Source: Malachius bipustulatus | Lineage: Eukaryota > Arthropoda > Insecta > Coleoptera > Melyridae | DNA: 64,000 nucleotides | Assembly (NCBI GenBank): GCA_910589415.1 | Contig: OU342632.1 | Coordinates: 12,403,507-12,467,506 of the forward strand | Reading direction: 5' to 3' | Shown: positions 22,410 through 34,100 of the stretch, in pieces | How positions within the stretch are numbered: the first letter of the stretch is position 1 | Layout: the number at the start of each line of letters is the position of its first letter | Translations under genes and position numbers: made by a program | The notes under the pieces: generated by a model | What the model saw: the letters and a program-made list of their open reading frames with translations, nothing else | Databases searched by the model: none | Told to the model about the DNA's origin: nothing

Positions 22410-24080
22410 ATGGTTTATTCTCTTCAAGAAAAAATTTAAATGATTTTAATATACGGAGAAGTTTTAAAATGTGCAAGAAGAGCGGCATTACTTTTTAATG
22501 AAAGAAACCAGGATCGTAACGTCAGTCATCAATACATTCTGGATCTAGTTAACAAGTTTGCAGACACTGGCTCACTGACGAATAAACAAAGGGAAAACCG
22601 ACGTGTACTCGATGAAGCTGCTCAAATTGAAGTTTTGGGTACCTTTGCAGCCTTTGCTGCTGAACCCACAATGCCATTACGTGAAGTATCACGGCAGACG
22701 GGTATATCCCATGAAAGTGTAAGGAAAGTTTTGAAACTGCATACATTCCGTCCGTATAAAATGCAAATGGTACAAGAGCTCCATGAAGATGACTTTGATC
22801 GCCGAATACAGTTTTGCGAAATCATGAGCGATGCCATTAATGTTACTCCTAATTTACTGTTGAACATTTGCTTCAGTGACGAGTGCACTTTTTTTGTTAA
22901 TGGAAATGTCAATAAACAAAACTGTCGCTAATGGAGTGATGAAAATCCGCATGTTTTTCGAGAAGTGAAGACGCAATGGTCACAAAAAATTAATGTTTGG
23001 GCAGGTATTTTGGGAAACGCCATTATTGGCCCCTTATTTATTGAGGACAATTTGAATGGTGCCCTCTACCTCAACATGCTCGAAGAGACCATCGAACCAC
23101 TTATCATTCAAGAGCTAGAAAATCAAGTTGATGATGCTGGTAATAGTATTGTGGAAGAAAATCTTTTGCACTTTCAACAAGATGGGGCTCCACCTCACTA
23201 TTTCCTTCCAGTGCGACAGTGGTTAGACCAAAGATATCCTGGCAGATGGATTGGCCGAAGGGGAGCAATTGAGTGGCCAGCGAGATCACCAGATTTGCAG
23301 TGGCGGCTCGTGAGTTATGAAAGAGGGTGGGCACAAAAAAAACACCTAATTTTTGTACATAAAATCCATTCTCCTATTTTTCATGCTGGAAAAGACGCCT
23401 TTCTATAAACGGCACTTTTCAAACTTCTCACGCAGTCAAACAAAGTGGCACGCTTTTACCACTTGTGCGCGTGTGCCTGCTGCTGCAACTGGAATTGTTA
23501 ACTGGAGGGAGGATAGAGACTGTGATTTTTGTGCCCCAAATCACGGTATCATCTCAGCGCTATTCCACATTTCCAGTAATATTATAACAGACGATCCAAT
23601 AATAGGATACTCGATACTGTTCTTGAAATGGGGCAGTTTTAAACGCGTCTCGTCCGTCCGACGTCCGCACTCTCGCGTTCAGGTCTCAGCACGGGCCGGA
23701 AGCCGGAACATAGTTTTGAGTCATGTAGGTATGTGCCGTCGTAGCGCTATGGCACGGAAGGAAACTTTGATAACATCGTCATAAAAATAGAAAAATATGT
23801 AAAAATAATGAAATAAAATGATTCACTAATTTACATGCGAATTTCTTTCTGTGTTTATCTTGATGGTTGGGGTGGGCACGTGACCTTGTGCCCTTTAGTA
23901 CCAGCCGCCACTGCAGATTTGACTCCCTTGGACTTCTTTCTGTGGGGTCGTATTAAATCGGTGGTTTACAAAACACAGCCTGCTGACGTAGATGACCTCA
24001 GGCGGAGAATAACAGAAGCGTGCCGGTCACTCACAGTTGAAGTGTTTCAGAATGTCAGGACAGAGTTTACTACAGAGTAA
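22410..24080 (+). pseudogene. Mariner-like DD41D transposase, inactivated
   Basis: The start MVYSLQEKI is followed by an in-frame TAA (22437-22439), then by an N-terminal helix-turn-helix (IYGEVLKCARRAALLFNER) and a second HTH (SRQTGISHESVRKVLKLH). Catalytic landmarks are FSDECTFFVNG (first D), FQQDGAPPHY (second D) and, after the insertion, LTPLDFFLWG (third D). 41 residues lie between the second and third D. A second stop (TAA 22929-22931) follows NKQNC, and a 616-bp insertion splits SPDL from TPLD. It would otherwise bind the inverted ends and cut and paste at TA. Length is close to complete. It is dead, with at least three lesions. Confidence 0.85.
23298..23913. mobile_element. Non-autonomous hAT-like element with perfect 8-bp target duplication
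   Basis: The ends are CAGTGGCGGCTCGTG and the complement of GTACCAGCCGCCACTG, giving a TIR of about 11-14 bp starting CAG, as in hAT elements. CAGATTTG flanks both ends (23290-23297 and 23914-23921). Removing the element and one duplication restores the transposase frame, which proves the insertion. The subterminal word GGGTGGGCAC is a direct repeat near both ends. 23640-23715 is GC-rich. No transposase is encoded; the open frame at 23353-23784 has no recognised domain. Confidence 0.9.
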
Positions 24081-24880
24081 AAAGACTTTATTACTGCTTG
24101 GAAAAAAACGGACAACATTTTGAACAGTTTTTGTGGTGATCAATAAAATATCAATTTTGAAGATAAATAATAGTTGTTTTAATGGAAGCTTTGACATAGG
24201 GTGCCACTCAACCCCCTTTGCCCTTTCCTACTTATGATTTAGGGTGGGAAACCTGCCGTTGCTCGGGGTTAACTTAGAGTCGACCTAATAACTGAAATAA
24301 CTCGTGAATGTGTCTCCTTCGGTAATAAAATCGAGGTGTCTCGATTTCCATAATTATTTTCAAACACCGCAATTTTTAGATTATTGAAAAATTGATAACT
24401 CGAGCACCGGTTGTTGGATTTTCCTTTTTTTGGTGTCATCATAAAGAGAATCAAAGTACCCTAAAAATGATGTATCACTCAACCCCTACGGCTATTTGAA
24501 ATTTTCAACAGGGTAGTCACCCTGTCTAAGGGGATGAAGCAGGAACATTGAATTCATGCTTTTCATGTAAACATCGAATATAAAATCTACCTGTCTCGCG
24601 ATTTTTTTGAGAAACATTGTTTAAGGGAAAAATAGGGGGTGGCAAGTTTTCAAATTGACACCCTGTATATGATGCAGAGTAACAAGATCGTATACAATAC
24701 TGTCCCTACTTTTTAAGTTCGAAGATTCAATAGCGAGCTGCAGATATGCAGTACACCACCGGTCAGATCAGATCGTGTCGTCAAATTTAAGGTAAGCGAC
24801 ATGGGAACAAGTAAAATGAAGATTAATATTGTAATCGAACACAATCTACCTTGGCATTTATATCTTGGCAACAATACAAG

Positions 24881-25080
24881 NNNNNNNNNNNNNNNNNNNN
24901 NNNNNNNNNNNNNNNNNNNNNNNNNNNNNNNNNNNNNNNNNNNNNNNNNNNNNNNNNNNNNNNNNNNNNNNNNNNNNNNNNNNNNNNNNNNNNNNNNNNN
25001 NNNNNNNNNNNNNNNNNNNNNNNNNNNNNNNNNNNNNNNNNNNNNNNNNNNNNNNNNNNNNNNNNNNNNNNNNNNNNNNN
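24881..25080. other. Assembly gap (200 N)
   Basis: Exactly 200 undetermined bases, probably a placeholder length. It sits just outside the large satellite-bearing foldback element, where long inverted repeats make assembly hard. Reading frames across it are meaningless. Confidence 1.
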
Positions 25081-25293
25081 CTAATACAGGATCATGCATT
25101 GTTTTACAGTGTTGTCTGTGTCCTTGGCAGATTTAGGGGATGGATACCTATACAGATGTATGTCCCTGAAGTTAGATTTGGATTCGGATTCGGTGTACAC
25201 TCTGGGTCAACATTATTGACAATCATAAGAAAAACGACTTTATGTAATAATTACTGCTGGCAACCTACAGAAAGACATATCTGGACTTTTGAA

Positions 25294-26651
25294 CTTGCAA
25301 CCCAGAACAAAGGGGCGCTGTCCCCCTCGAAAATGACGTAAAATTTAAAATTTATTTTCTCTCCTACATTCATAATTAATTAATTGCGACGTCACGCCGG
25401 TTTTTAAAAAGCGAATCTATAGCACCAAATGATAGTTAGGAAGCTACTTTAGAACATATCGAAAGCTGCTCACTTGCAAACCAGAACAAAGGGGCGCTGT
25501 CACCCTCGAAAATGACGTGAACTTGAAAATTTATTTTCTCTCCTACATTCATAATTAATTAATGGCGACGTCACGCCGGTATTTAAAAAGCGAATCTATA
25601 GCACCAAATGATAGTTATGAAGCCACTTTAGAACATATCGAAAGCTGCTCACTTGCAAACCAGATTAAAGGGGCGCTGTCACCGTCGAAAATGACGCAAA
25701 CTTGAAAATTTATTTTCTCTCCTACATTCATAATTAATTAATTGCGACGTCACGCCGGTTTTTAAAAAGCGAATCTATAGCACCAAATGATAGTTAGGAA
25801 TCTACTTTAGAACATATCGAAAGCTGCTCACTTGCAAACCAGAACAAAGGGGCGCTGTCACCGTCGAAAATGACGCAAACTTGAAAATTTATTTTCTCTC
25901 CTACATTCATAATTAATTAATTGCGACGTCACGCCGGTTTTTAAAAAGCGAATCTAGATCACCAAATGATAGTTAGGAAGCTACTTTAGAACATATCGAA
26001 AGCTGCTCACTTGCAAACCAGAACAAAGGGGCGATGTCACCCTCGAAAATGACGTAAACTTGAAAATCTATTTTCTCTCCTACATTCATAATTAATTAAT
26101 TGCGACGTCACGCCGGTTTTTAAAAAGCGAATCTATAGCACCAAATGATAGTTAGGAATCTACTTTAGAACATATCGAAAGCTGCTCACTTGCAAACCAG
26201 AACAAAGGGGCGATGTCACCCTCGAAAATGACGTAAACTTGAAAATTTATTTTCTCTCCTACATTCATAATTAATTAATGGCGACGTCACGCCGGTATTT
26301 AAAAAGCGAATCTGTAGCACCAAATGATAGTTAGGAAGCTACTTTAGAACATATCGAAAGCTGCTCACTTGCAAACCAGAACAAAGGGGCGATGTCACCC
26401 TCGAAAATGACGTAAACTTGAAAATTTATTTTCTCTCCTACATTCATAATTAATTAATGGCGACGTCACGCCGGTATTTAAAAAGCGAATCTGTAGCACC
26501 AAATGATAGCCAGGAAGCCACTTTAAAACATATCGAAAGCTGCTCACTTGCAACCCAGAACAAAGGGACGCTGTCACCGTCGAAAATGACGCAAACTTGA
26601 AAATTTATTTTTTCTCCTACATTCATAATTATAATTGCGACGTCACGCCGG
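25294..26651 (+). repeat. 179-bp satellite array, left arm (about 7.6 units)
   Basis: The word CTTGCAA(A/C)CCAGA recurs at 25294, 25473, 25652, 25831, 26010, 26189, 26368 and 26547, exactly 179 bp apart. The last unit stops at the hinge GACGTCACGCCGG. Each unit holds CGAAAATGACG, TAATTAATTAAT, a GACGTC palindrome and GAATCTATAGCACCAAATGA. Units differ by a few substitutions. 179 is not a multiple of three, so the repeated short open frames are not genes. Confidence 0.95.
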
Positions 26652-26652
26652 T

Positions 26653-26806
26653 GTCTGGAAACATACCTAATTATTAGCATTTTAAATAAAAAAAATTAAA
26701 ATAAAAATTTCGTCAACTATTTTCTTTGACAGATGTTATGTCCACAAAATAGTTGACGAAAATATTTTTTTTTAATTCATTTAAATTACCAATATGTTTC
26801 CAGACC
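26653..26806. mobile_element. Small palindromic MITE, GTCTGGAAACAT ends
   Basis: GTCTGGAAACATA at the left is mirrored by TATGTTTCCAGAC at the right. The inner arms ATTTCGTCAACTATTTT and AAAATAGTTGACGAAAAT are also mirror images around TTTGACAGATGTTATG. It lies right at the end of the left satellite array. Confidence 0.7.
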
Positions 26807-26829
26807 TATTTAATTGGACAAATTGTTAA

Positions 26830-27130
26830 TCCCGCTCCAAACATTGAAGAAACGACTTCCATGTCCCTATCTTCACTTTTTACATATCCTACTATGTGGT
26901 TTAAAGTTTAATACAGGAGGGTGATGAAAATTATCTAATTTTTTCACCCTATGTAACTCTTTCATCTTCATCATATAATAGTACATAGAAAGTTGAAACA
27001 GGGACGCGTAAGTCGTTTTCCGCGCGGTATTTGGGGCCAATTCCAATATCAGCTGCCTTCAAAATGAAGAATTGCGATTTTCACTTTTTTGTAACTCATG
27101 ACTTACTCATTTTGTACTACAACTATTAAA
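26830..27130. repeat. Palindromic repeat family P, copy 2
   Basis: The left half has CTTCCATGTCCCTATCTTCAC and the right half has GGGACGCGTAAGTCGTTTTCC with GAATTGCGATTTTCAC. The centre reads AGGAGGGTGATGAAAAT..TTTTTCACCCTATG. Same family as 7192-7478. Confidence 0.65.
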
Positions 27131-27176
27131 ACCATTATTATTGGATATTGTCACGTAATATGAAAATACAATAATA

Positions 27177-27822
27177 CAGGGTGTATTGTAACGTCCGCAT
27201 AATATTAGCACCACACGTGATTCTATATCAAAAACAGAACATAAAGTTTTAATACCGTTTAGCTCTTAGACCTCAAATAACGAAGTTATCGACCATTGTA
27301 GTTTAAATTTGAAGTTTTTTAATACTCAAAAATATTGCTTAATATTATTAAAAAATTCTTAAGTAAGAAGTAAAATAGCCAAATTATCCAAAATTTTAGA
27401 TTTTTTTTTGGGTAAAAATGGTTTTAATTAACATTTCAAAACTAGGAATTATTTGATTTCCTGAGTTCCAATACTTCCAATCAATATTGCAACTGCGCGT
27501 TTGAATTGTTGAATAAAAAATTGAAAAAATAAAAAATCTTTAAAAAAATTGCAACATTGACACGTCGCAGCATGACATTTGTCTTGTTGCACCTTTTTTC
27601 GATTACATAGCAACGGCACACTATACCAGTGAGGTGACTTCACGTCTAATAAGTTATCTTAATTTTTATACCAGCGCCAGTGTTGCAAAATTTAAGAACG
27701 TTAAATTGTCCATATCTTAAAATCTGTGTACATCAAGAAAAAACTGTTGAGGACTTTTTTGTTCTGTTTTTGATTTAGAATCGCGTGGTGCTAATATTAT
27801 GCGGACGTTACAATACACCCTG
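27177..27822. mobile_element. TACAGGGTG-terminus MITE (GTATTGTAACGTCCGC type)
   Basis: CAGGGTGTATTGTAACGTCC (27177) and its complement (to 27822) begin long inverted arms containing GCATAATATTAGCACCACACG, and TA stands at both tips. The interior is AT-rich. The minus-strand open frame at 27449-27643 is not a recognised protein. Confidence 0.85.
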
Positions 27823-27860
27823 TATACTAATATTAGTAACAATATACAACAATATCGGTG

Positions 27861-28231
27861 GAGTGCTAGAACGTTAATTACAGATCTGCCAGATAATTAC
27901 TGATTTTAAAATGTCCTGTATTGTCAAAATGTTGGTCTGTCAAAAAATTTGGGTTCTCGGGCGCTCCAGACTTGACAACTGTCAGGACGATGGGTTAAAA
28001 CCCGATTCCAATTCGACAGGCTATTAATTGTCTTTATACTCATTAAGACCTACCTACCTACGGTGTTGTGTTGGTCTGATATTCCTGGAAATAAACTCTA
28101 CCCCCTTTTAGAAGAGTTAACTACTGATAAAAAATGAAAGACCATTCAAAATATTCACCCTATTTCCAAAATTTGCAATTTAAAATCAATAATTATCTGA
28201 CAAATCTTTAATTAGCGTTCTAGCACTCCAC
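27861..28231. mobile_element. GGTGGAGTGC-terminus MITE, uninterrupted copy
   Basis: Inverted ends GGTGGAGTGCTAGAACGTTAA and the complement. The interior (CTGATATTCCTGGAAATAAA, CTACCCCCTTTTAGAAGAGT) matches the 5450-6082 copy in opposite orientation and shows that copy's unbroken state. Length is about 371 bp. Confidence 0.8.
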
Positions 28232-28489
28232 CCTTATATGTGATATTAGCAATTATTTGGGAATGTTTTAAGAAAAGAACACTCTTTTTTCTACGCCAAG
28301 CTTTCGAATTTTATTTAATTCTTCTTCAAGGCTCTCTATAAAATGATTAACAATATTGAAATTTAGTACATAGGTAGGTCTTATAATAATGTAAATTTTA
28401 TACTTACAAAAGTTGTGATTAAAATCTTCAAAAGTTTTGCAAATTATTGTTAATCATAAAATTTGTAAAAATCGGTAAAATATATCAGT

Positions 28490-28600
28490 GGTAAATTCTA
28501 GTTTTGACTAGGTATGTCTAGTTTTAACAAAGCCTATTAGTAAAAACGAGTTTTAACTAGGGAAAACTAGTTCTAACGGAAAACGGGTTTTAACTGTAAC
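28490..28600. repeat. ACTAGTTTTAAC short-repeat block
   Basis: Variants of CTAGTTTTAAC / GTTTTAACTAGG occur about six times in 100 bp with both orientations of the CTAG core (TCTAGTTTTGACTAGG, GAGTTTTAACTAGGG, GGGTTTTAACTG). Confidence 0.6.
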
Positions 28601-28603
28601 ATA

Positions 28604-30909
28604 CAGGCGGGTGAGTCAATAGTGAGAGATCGGAACATTGCTATTCAACCGTACAAGATAAAACAAAATTTCAAACGCCATCCCAAATAGTTTGTTACTC
28701 TGCATATTTCAAAAATATTTTCAATTATACAGGGTGGACCATATTTTGCCTACATGTATGAAATTTTTTTTTTCAAATGGAACCCCCTATATTTTATGAT
28801 GTATTCTTATTCGACTGTAAAATAGCTTTATGTCAATACATATTGTTTGACATTTAGGTGCGGCGTTGACATTTAAAAAAATATTTTCAAAAAAATTCAT
28901 CGCATGCATGTATTTACTGAAAATAAGTCTCAGAACTTAGTTTTGGAGTTTTAAGGTTGAAATTTGGTATCCACATGGAGAAAGGCCAGGTCTATCATCG
29001 CGATATAATGAGACTGAGATCTGCTATACAGGTGAGTCACAAATAACTGTCAAATTTTGCTTATTTCAGAAGGTCATAACTTCACTTTTTCAAATGGCGC
29101 ACTCGGTATTTTTTTCCACAATTAGATCCACCTCTGATCTGACTACATTTTTTATTTGGTATCTCGTATACCAGAAATGCACAGTTTGAGAGATATTACC
29201 CATTTTCCGTTGGTCTGACCGCAGAAGATGCAAATGTCATATAAAATAGGGGCTATGAAGAAAAATGTGACATTTCTAGTGACATTTATCATTGCAGCCT
29301 AATAGTAGCTCAAATATCGAGCGGAATAAAATAAAAAATAAAATCCAAGATAATATAATTTTAAATTAAAATAATATCAAAATCAACTGAATGTATGGGG
29401 TGGTATTGTCGGAGATTAGGTTCTTGAACCATATTTCTTTGATGAATGTTAACGCAGAGTGCTATTTACAGTTTTTGCGAAATGAATTTCAAGAGCTTAT
29501 AGAGAACTTGCCAATTATTGCAGTTGTCCATAGGATGTGGTTTGAGCACGATGGAGCTCCACCCCACTACAGTCGTATTGTCAGGACATATTTAAATGCC
29601 GAATTTCCAGACAGATGGATAGGAAGGAGAGGTCCTGTGAATTGGCTGGCAAGATCCCCTGATCTCAGAAAACTCGACTTTTTTCTATGGGACTTCGTAA
29701 AGGAAAGTGTACAAAAAAGTTCCAACAACAATCGAGGATATGAAGGAGCGAATACGCAATGCTTTTCTTACAACAAATCAACGAATGTTGAGTAAAGTTC
29801 GTTGGTTAAATGATTGGAAATCATTTAAGCGAGTTAGGTTTGGTAAAAGTAGTATAATTATGTACCCACTGACCATGTGGTAAACATACTTAATCCAGAG
29901 ATTTGTTGTAGTAATAGTTGTTTGTGTCTCTCTTTCATTTTGACTATACCTATGAATGTAATACATACATGCATACATATTTTGAACCTTGAACTGTTTC
30001 GATGTACCTACCTGTGTATTTGACAACTTCGTTGCATTTTATTTTTTAAATCATATTGTATTCTACTTTATTCTTGTTTTCCTCTAAATGGATTTATTCT
30101 TTTGGGTAAATGAATAAATTTTTTGATTTGATTTGATATTATTTTAATTTAAAATTATTGTCATATCTTGTATTTTATTTTTTATTTTATTTCGCTCGAG
30201 CTTTGAGTTGCTATTAGGCTGCAATGATAAATGTCACTAGAAATGTCACATTTTGCTTCATAGCCCCTGTTTTATATGACATTTGCATCTTCTGCGGTCA
30301 GACCAACGGAAAATGTGTAATATCTCTCAAACTGTGCATTTCTGGTATACGAGATACCAAATGAAAAATGTAGTCAGATCAGAGGTGGATCTAATTGTGG
30401 AAAAAAATACCGAGTGCGCCATTTGAAAAAGTGAAGTTATGACCTTCTGAAATAAGCAAAATTTGACAGTTATTTGTGACTCACCTGTATAGCAGATCTC
30501 AGTCTCATTATATCGCGATGATAGACCTGGCCTTTCTCCATGTGGATACCAAATTTCAATCTTAAAACTCCAAAACTAAGTTCTGAGGCTTCTTTTCAGT
30601 AAATACATGCATGCGATGAATTTTTTTGAAAATATTTTTTTAAATGTCAACGCCGCACCTAAATGTCAAACAATATGTATTGACATAAAGCTATTTTACA
30701 GTCGAATAAGAATATATCATAAAATATAGGGGGTTCCATTTGAAAAAAAAAATTTCATACATGTAGGCAAAATATGGTCCACCCTGTATAATTGAAAATA
30801 TTTTTGAAATATGCAGAGTAACAAACTATTTGGGATGGCGTTTGAAATTTTGTTTTATCTTGTACGGTTGAATAGCAATGTTCCGATCTCTCACTATTGA
30901 CTCACCCTG
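28604..30909. mobile_element. Composite inverted-repeat element with three concentric TACAGG termini
   Basis: Three termini stack in each arm. TACAGGCGGGTGAGTCAATA begins at 28602 (mirror ends 30911), TACAGGGTGGACCATATTTT at 28728 (mirror 30788), and TACAGGTGAGTCACAAATAA at 29027 (mirror 30489). The arms are near-identical mirror images for about 780 bp each (28604-29385 and 30134-30909). The innermost unit, about 1.46 kb, encloses a transposase fragment. Either elements inserted successively near palindrome centres, or one element carries stacked terminal motifs. Confidence 0.75.
29388..29830 (+). pseudogene. Mariner-like DD41D transposase fragment
   Basis: The frame carries HDGAPPHYSRIVRTYLN, PDRWIGRRGPVNWLARSPDL and KLDFFLWDFVKESV: the second and third catalytic D with 41 residues between, as in the 22410-24080 protein. 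The third block reads LRKLD where relatives have LTPLD. The N-terminal DNA-binding half and the first catalytic D are gone, consistent with internal deletion of a longer element. After KESVQK the frame shifts: TTIEDMKERIRNAF lies in another frame. It is the only coding remnant in the foldback loop and belongs to a nested mariner relative, not to the foldback itself. Confidence 0.8.
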
Positions 30910-30914
30910 TATAT

Positions 30915-31190
30915 GTATACAATAATATTAAAAAAAGGACAATGCAACTTTTACAAAAAAATGTTACGTCAATTTTGAATATAAATTAAATTAAATTAAA
31001 TATAAGAATGGACTCTTTAGGGTTTTTTCAATGCTACAAAATTAACAACTAAAGTAGGTAGTGAATTTATTACAATTGGCTGTTCCACACTCCATGCATT
31101 ATACAGATGAAGATAGTTGATGACGTATTTTTTATTTTTTAGTAATTAATCATTCTGTACACACAATATCTTGAATTATTTAAAGTCGGA
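30915..31190. other. Loop DNA between composite element and right satellite array
   Basis: AT-rich DNA without a recognised feature. It probably represents part of the foldback element's own loop. Confidence 0.4.
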
Positions 31191-31191
31191 A

Positions 31192-34100
31192 AGAATGTGT
31201 TCTAGTTTGCAAGTGAGCATCCTTCGATATGTTTTAGAGTGGCTTTCCAACTATCATTTGGTGCTATAGATTCGCTTTTTAAATACCGGCGTGCCGTCGC
31301 AATTAATTAATTATTAATGTAGGAGAGAAAATAAATTTTCAAGTTTGCGTCATTTTCGACGGTGACAGCGCCCCTTTGTTCTGGTTTGCAAGTGAGCAGC
31401 TTTCGATATGTTCTAAAGTAGATTCCTAACTACTATCATTTGGTGCTATAGATTCGCTTTTTAAAAACCGGCGTGACGTCGCCATTAATTAATTATGAAT
31501 GTAGGAGAGAAAATAAATTTTCAAGTTTGCGTCATTTTCGACGGTGACAGCGCCCCTTTGTTCTGGTTTGCAAGTGAGCAGCTTTCGATATGTTCTAAAG
31601 TAGATTCCTAACTATCATTTGGTGCTATAGATTCGCTTTTTAAAAACCGGCGTGACGTCGCAATTAATTAATTATGCATGTAGGAGAGAAAATAAATTTT
31701 CAAGTTTGCGTCATTTTCGACGGTGACAGCGCCCCTTTGTTCTGGTTTGCAAGTGAGCAGCTTTCGATATGTTCTAAAGTGGCTTCATAACTATCATTTG
31801 GAGCTATAGATTCGCTTTTTAAATACCGGCGTGACGTCGCCATTAATTAATTATGAATGTAGGAGAGAAAATAAATTTTCAAGTTTGCGTCATTTTCGAC
31901 GGTGACAGCGCCCCTTTGTTCTGGTTTGCAAGTGAGCAGCTTTCGATATGTTTTAAAGTGGCTTCCTAGCTATCATTTGGTGCTACAGATTCGCTTTTTA
32001 AATACCGGCGTGACGTCGCCATTAATTAATTATTAATGTAGGAGAGAAAATAAATTTTCAAGTTTGCGTCATTTTCGACGGTGACAGCGTCCCTTTGTTC
32101 TGGGTTGCAAGTGAGCAGCTTTCGATATGTTTTAAAGTGGCTTCCTAGCTATCATTTGGTGCTACAGATTCGCTTTTTAAATACCGGCGTGACGTCGCCA
32201 TTAATTAATTATTAATGTAGGAGAGAAAATAAATTTTCAAGTTTGCGTCATTTTCGACGGTGACAGCGTCCCTTTGTTCTGGGTTGCAAGTGAGCAGCTT
32301 TCGATATGTTTTAAAGTGGCTTCCTAGCTATCATTTGGTGCTACAGATTCGCTTTTTAAAAACCGGCGTGACGTCGCAATTAATTAATTATGAATGTAGG
32401 AGAGAAAATAAATTTTCAAGTTTGCGTCATTTTCGACGGTGACAGCGCCCCTTTGTTCTGGTTTGCAAGTGAGCAGCTTTCGATATGTTCTAAAGTAGAT
32501 TCCTAACTATCATTTGGTGCTACAGATTCGCTTTTTAAAAACCGGCGTGACGTCGCAATTAATTAATTATGAATGTAGGAGAGAAAATAAATTTTCAAGT
32601 TTGCGTCATTTTCGACGGTGACAGCGCCCCTTTGTTCTGGTTTGCAAGTGAGCAGCTTTCGATATGTTCTAAAGTGGCTTCATAACTATCATTTGGAGCT
32701 ATAGATTCGCTTTTTAAATACCGGCGTGCCGTCGCAATTAATTAATTACAAATATAGGAGAGAAAATAAATTTTCAAGTTTGCGTCATTTTCGACGGTGA
32801 CAGCGCCCCTTTGTTCTGGTTTGCAAGTGAGCAGCTTTCGATATGTTCTAAAGTAGATTCCTAACTATCATTTGGTGCTATAGATTCGCTTTTTAAAAAC
32901 CGGCGTGACGTCGCCATTAATTAATTATGAATGTAGGAGAGAAAATAAATTTTCAAGTTTGCGTCATTTTCGACGGTGACAGCGCCCCTTTGTTCTGGTT
33001 TGCAAGTGAGCAGCTTTCGATATGTTTTAAAGTGGCTTCCTAGCTATCATTTGGTGCTACAAATTCGCTTTTTAAATACCGGCGTGACGTCGCCATTAAT
33101 TAATTATGAATGTAGGAGAGAAAATAAATTTTCAAGTTTGCGTCATTTTCGACGGTGACAGCGCCCCTTTGTTCTGGTTTGCAAGTGAGCAGCTTTCGAT
33201 ATGTTTTAAAGTGGCTTCCTAGCTATCATTTGGTGCTACAGATTCGCTTTTTAAATACCGGCGTGACGTCGCCATTAATTAATTATTAATGTAGGAGAGA
33301 AATAAATTTTCAAGTTTGCGTCATTTTCGACGGTGACAGCGTCCCTTTGTTCTGGGTTGCAAGTGAGCAGCTTTCGATATGTTTTAAAGTGGCTTCCTAG
33401 CTATCATTTGGTGCTACAGATTCGCTTTTTAAATACCGGCGTGACGTCGCCATTAATTAATTATGAATGTAGGAGAGAAAATAAATTTTCAAGTTTGCGT
33501 CATTTTCGACGGTGACAGCGCCCCTTTGTTCTGGTTTGCAAGTGAGCAGCTTTCGATATGTTTTAAAGTGGCTTCCTAGCTATCATTTGGTGCTACAGAT
33601 TCGCTTTTTAAATACCGGCGTGACGTCGCCATTAATTAATTATTAATGTAGGAGAGAAAATAAATTTTCAAGTTTGCGTCATTTTCGACGGTGACAGCGT
33701 CCCTTTGTTCTGGGTTGCAAGTGAGCAGCTTTCGATATGTTTTAAAGTGGCTTCCTAGCTATCATTTGGTGCTACAGATTCGCTTTTTAAATACCGGCGT
33801 GACGTCGCCATTAATTAATTATTAATGTAGGAGAGAAAATAAATTTTCAAGTTTGCGTCATTTTCGACGGTGACAGCGCCCCTTTGTTCTGGTTTGCAAG
33901 TGAGCAGCTTTCGATATGTTTTAAAGTGGCTTCCTAGCTATCATTTGGTGCTACAGATTCGCTTTTTAAATACCGGCGTGACGTCGCCATTAATTAATTA
34001 TTAATGTAGGAGAGAAAATAAATTTTCAAGTTTGCGTCATTTTCGACGGTGACAGCGCCCCTTTGTTCTGGTTTGCAAGTGAGCAGCTTTCGATATGTTC

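Larger units (their letters stand above)
21753..24665 (+). mobile_element. Full-length mariner-like (DD41D) transposon with long inverted ends
   Basis: Ends TACAGGGTGTCAATTTGAAA at 21751 and its complement ending at 24667, each with TA at the tip. The inverted arms run about 290-300 bp, including the words GATTTTATATTCGA, GAATTCAATGTTCCTGC and CGGTT(G)TTGGATTTTC. A transposase pseudogene lies between them and a hAT-like element interrupts it. Subtracting that insertion leaves about 2.3 kb, a normal size for a long-TIR mariner relative. The same terminal 20 bp begin the 35153-36003 palindrome, so that element could have been mobilised by this family. Confidence 0.85.

Noticed and set aside
24713..25341. 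Open frames crossing the run of N
   Set aside because: Undetermined bases create artificial open frames.
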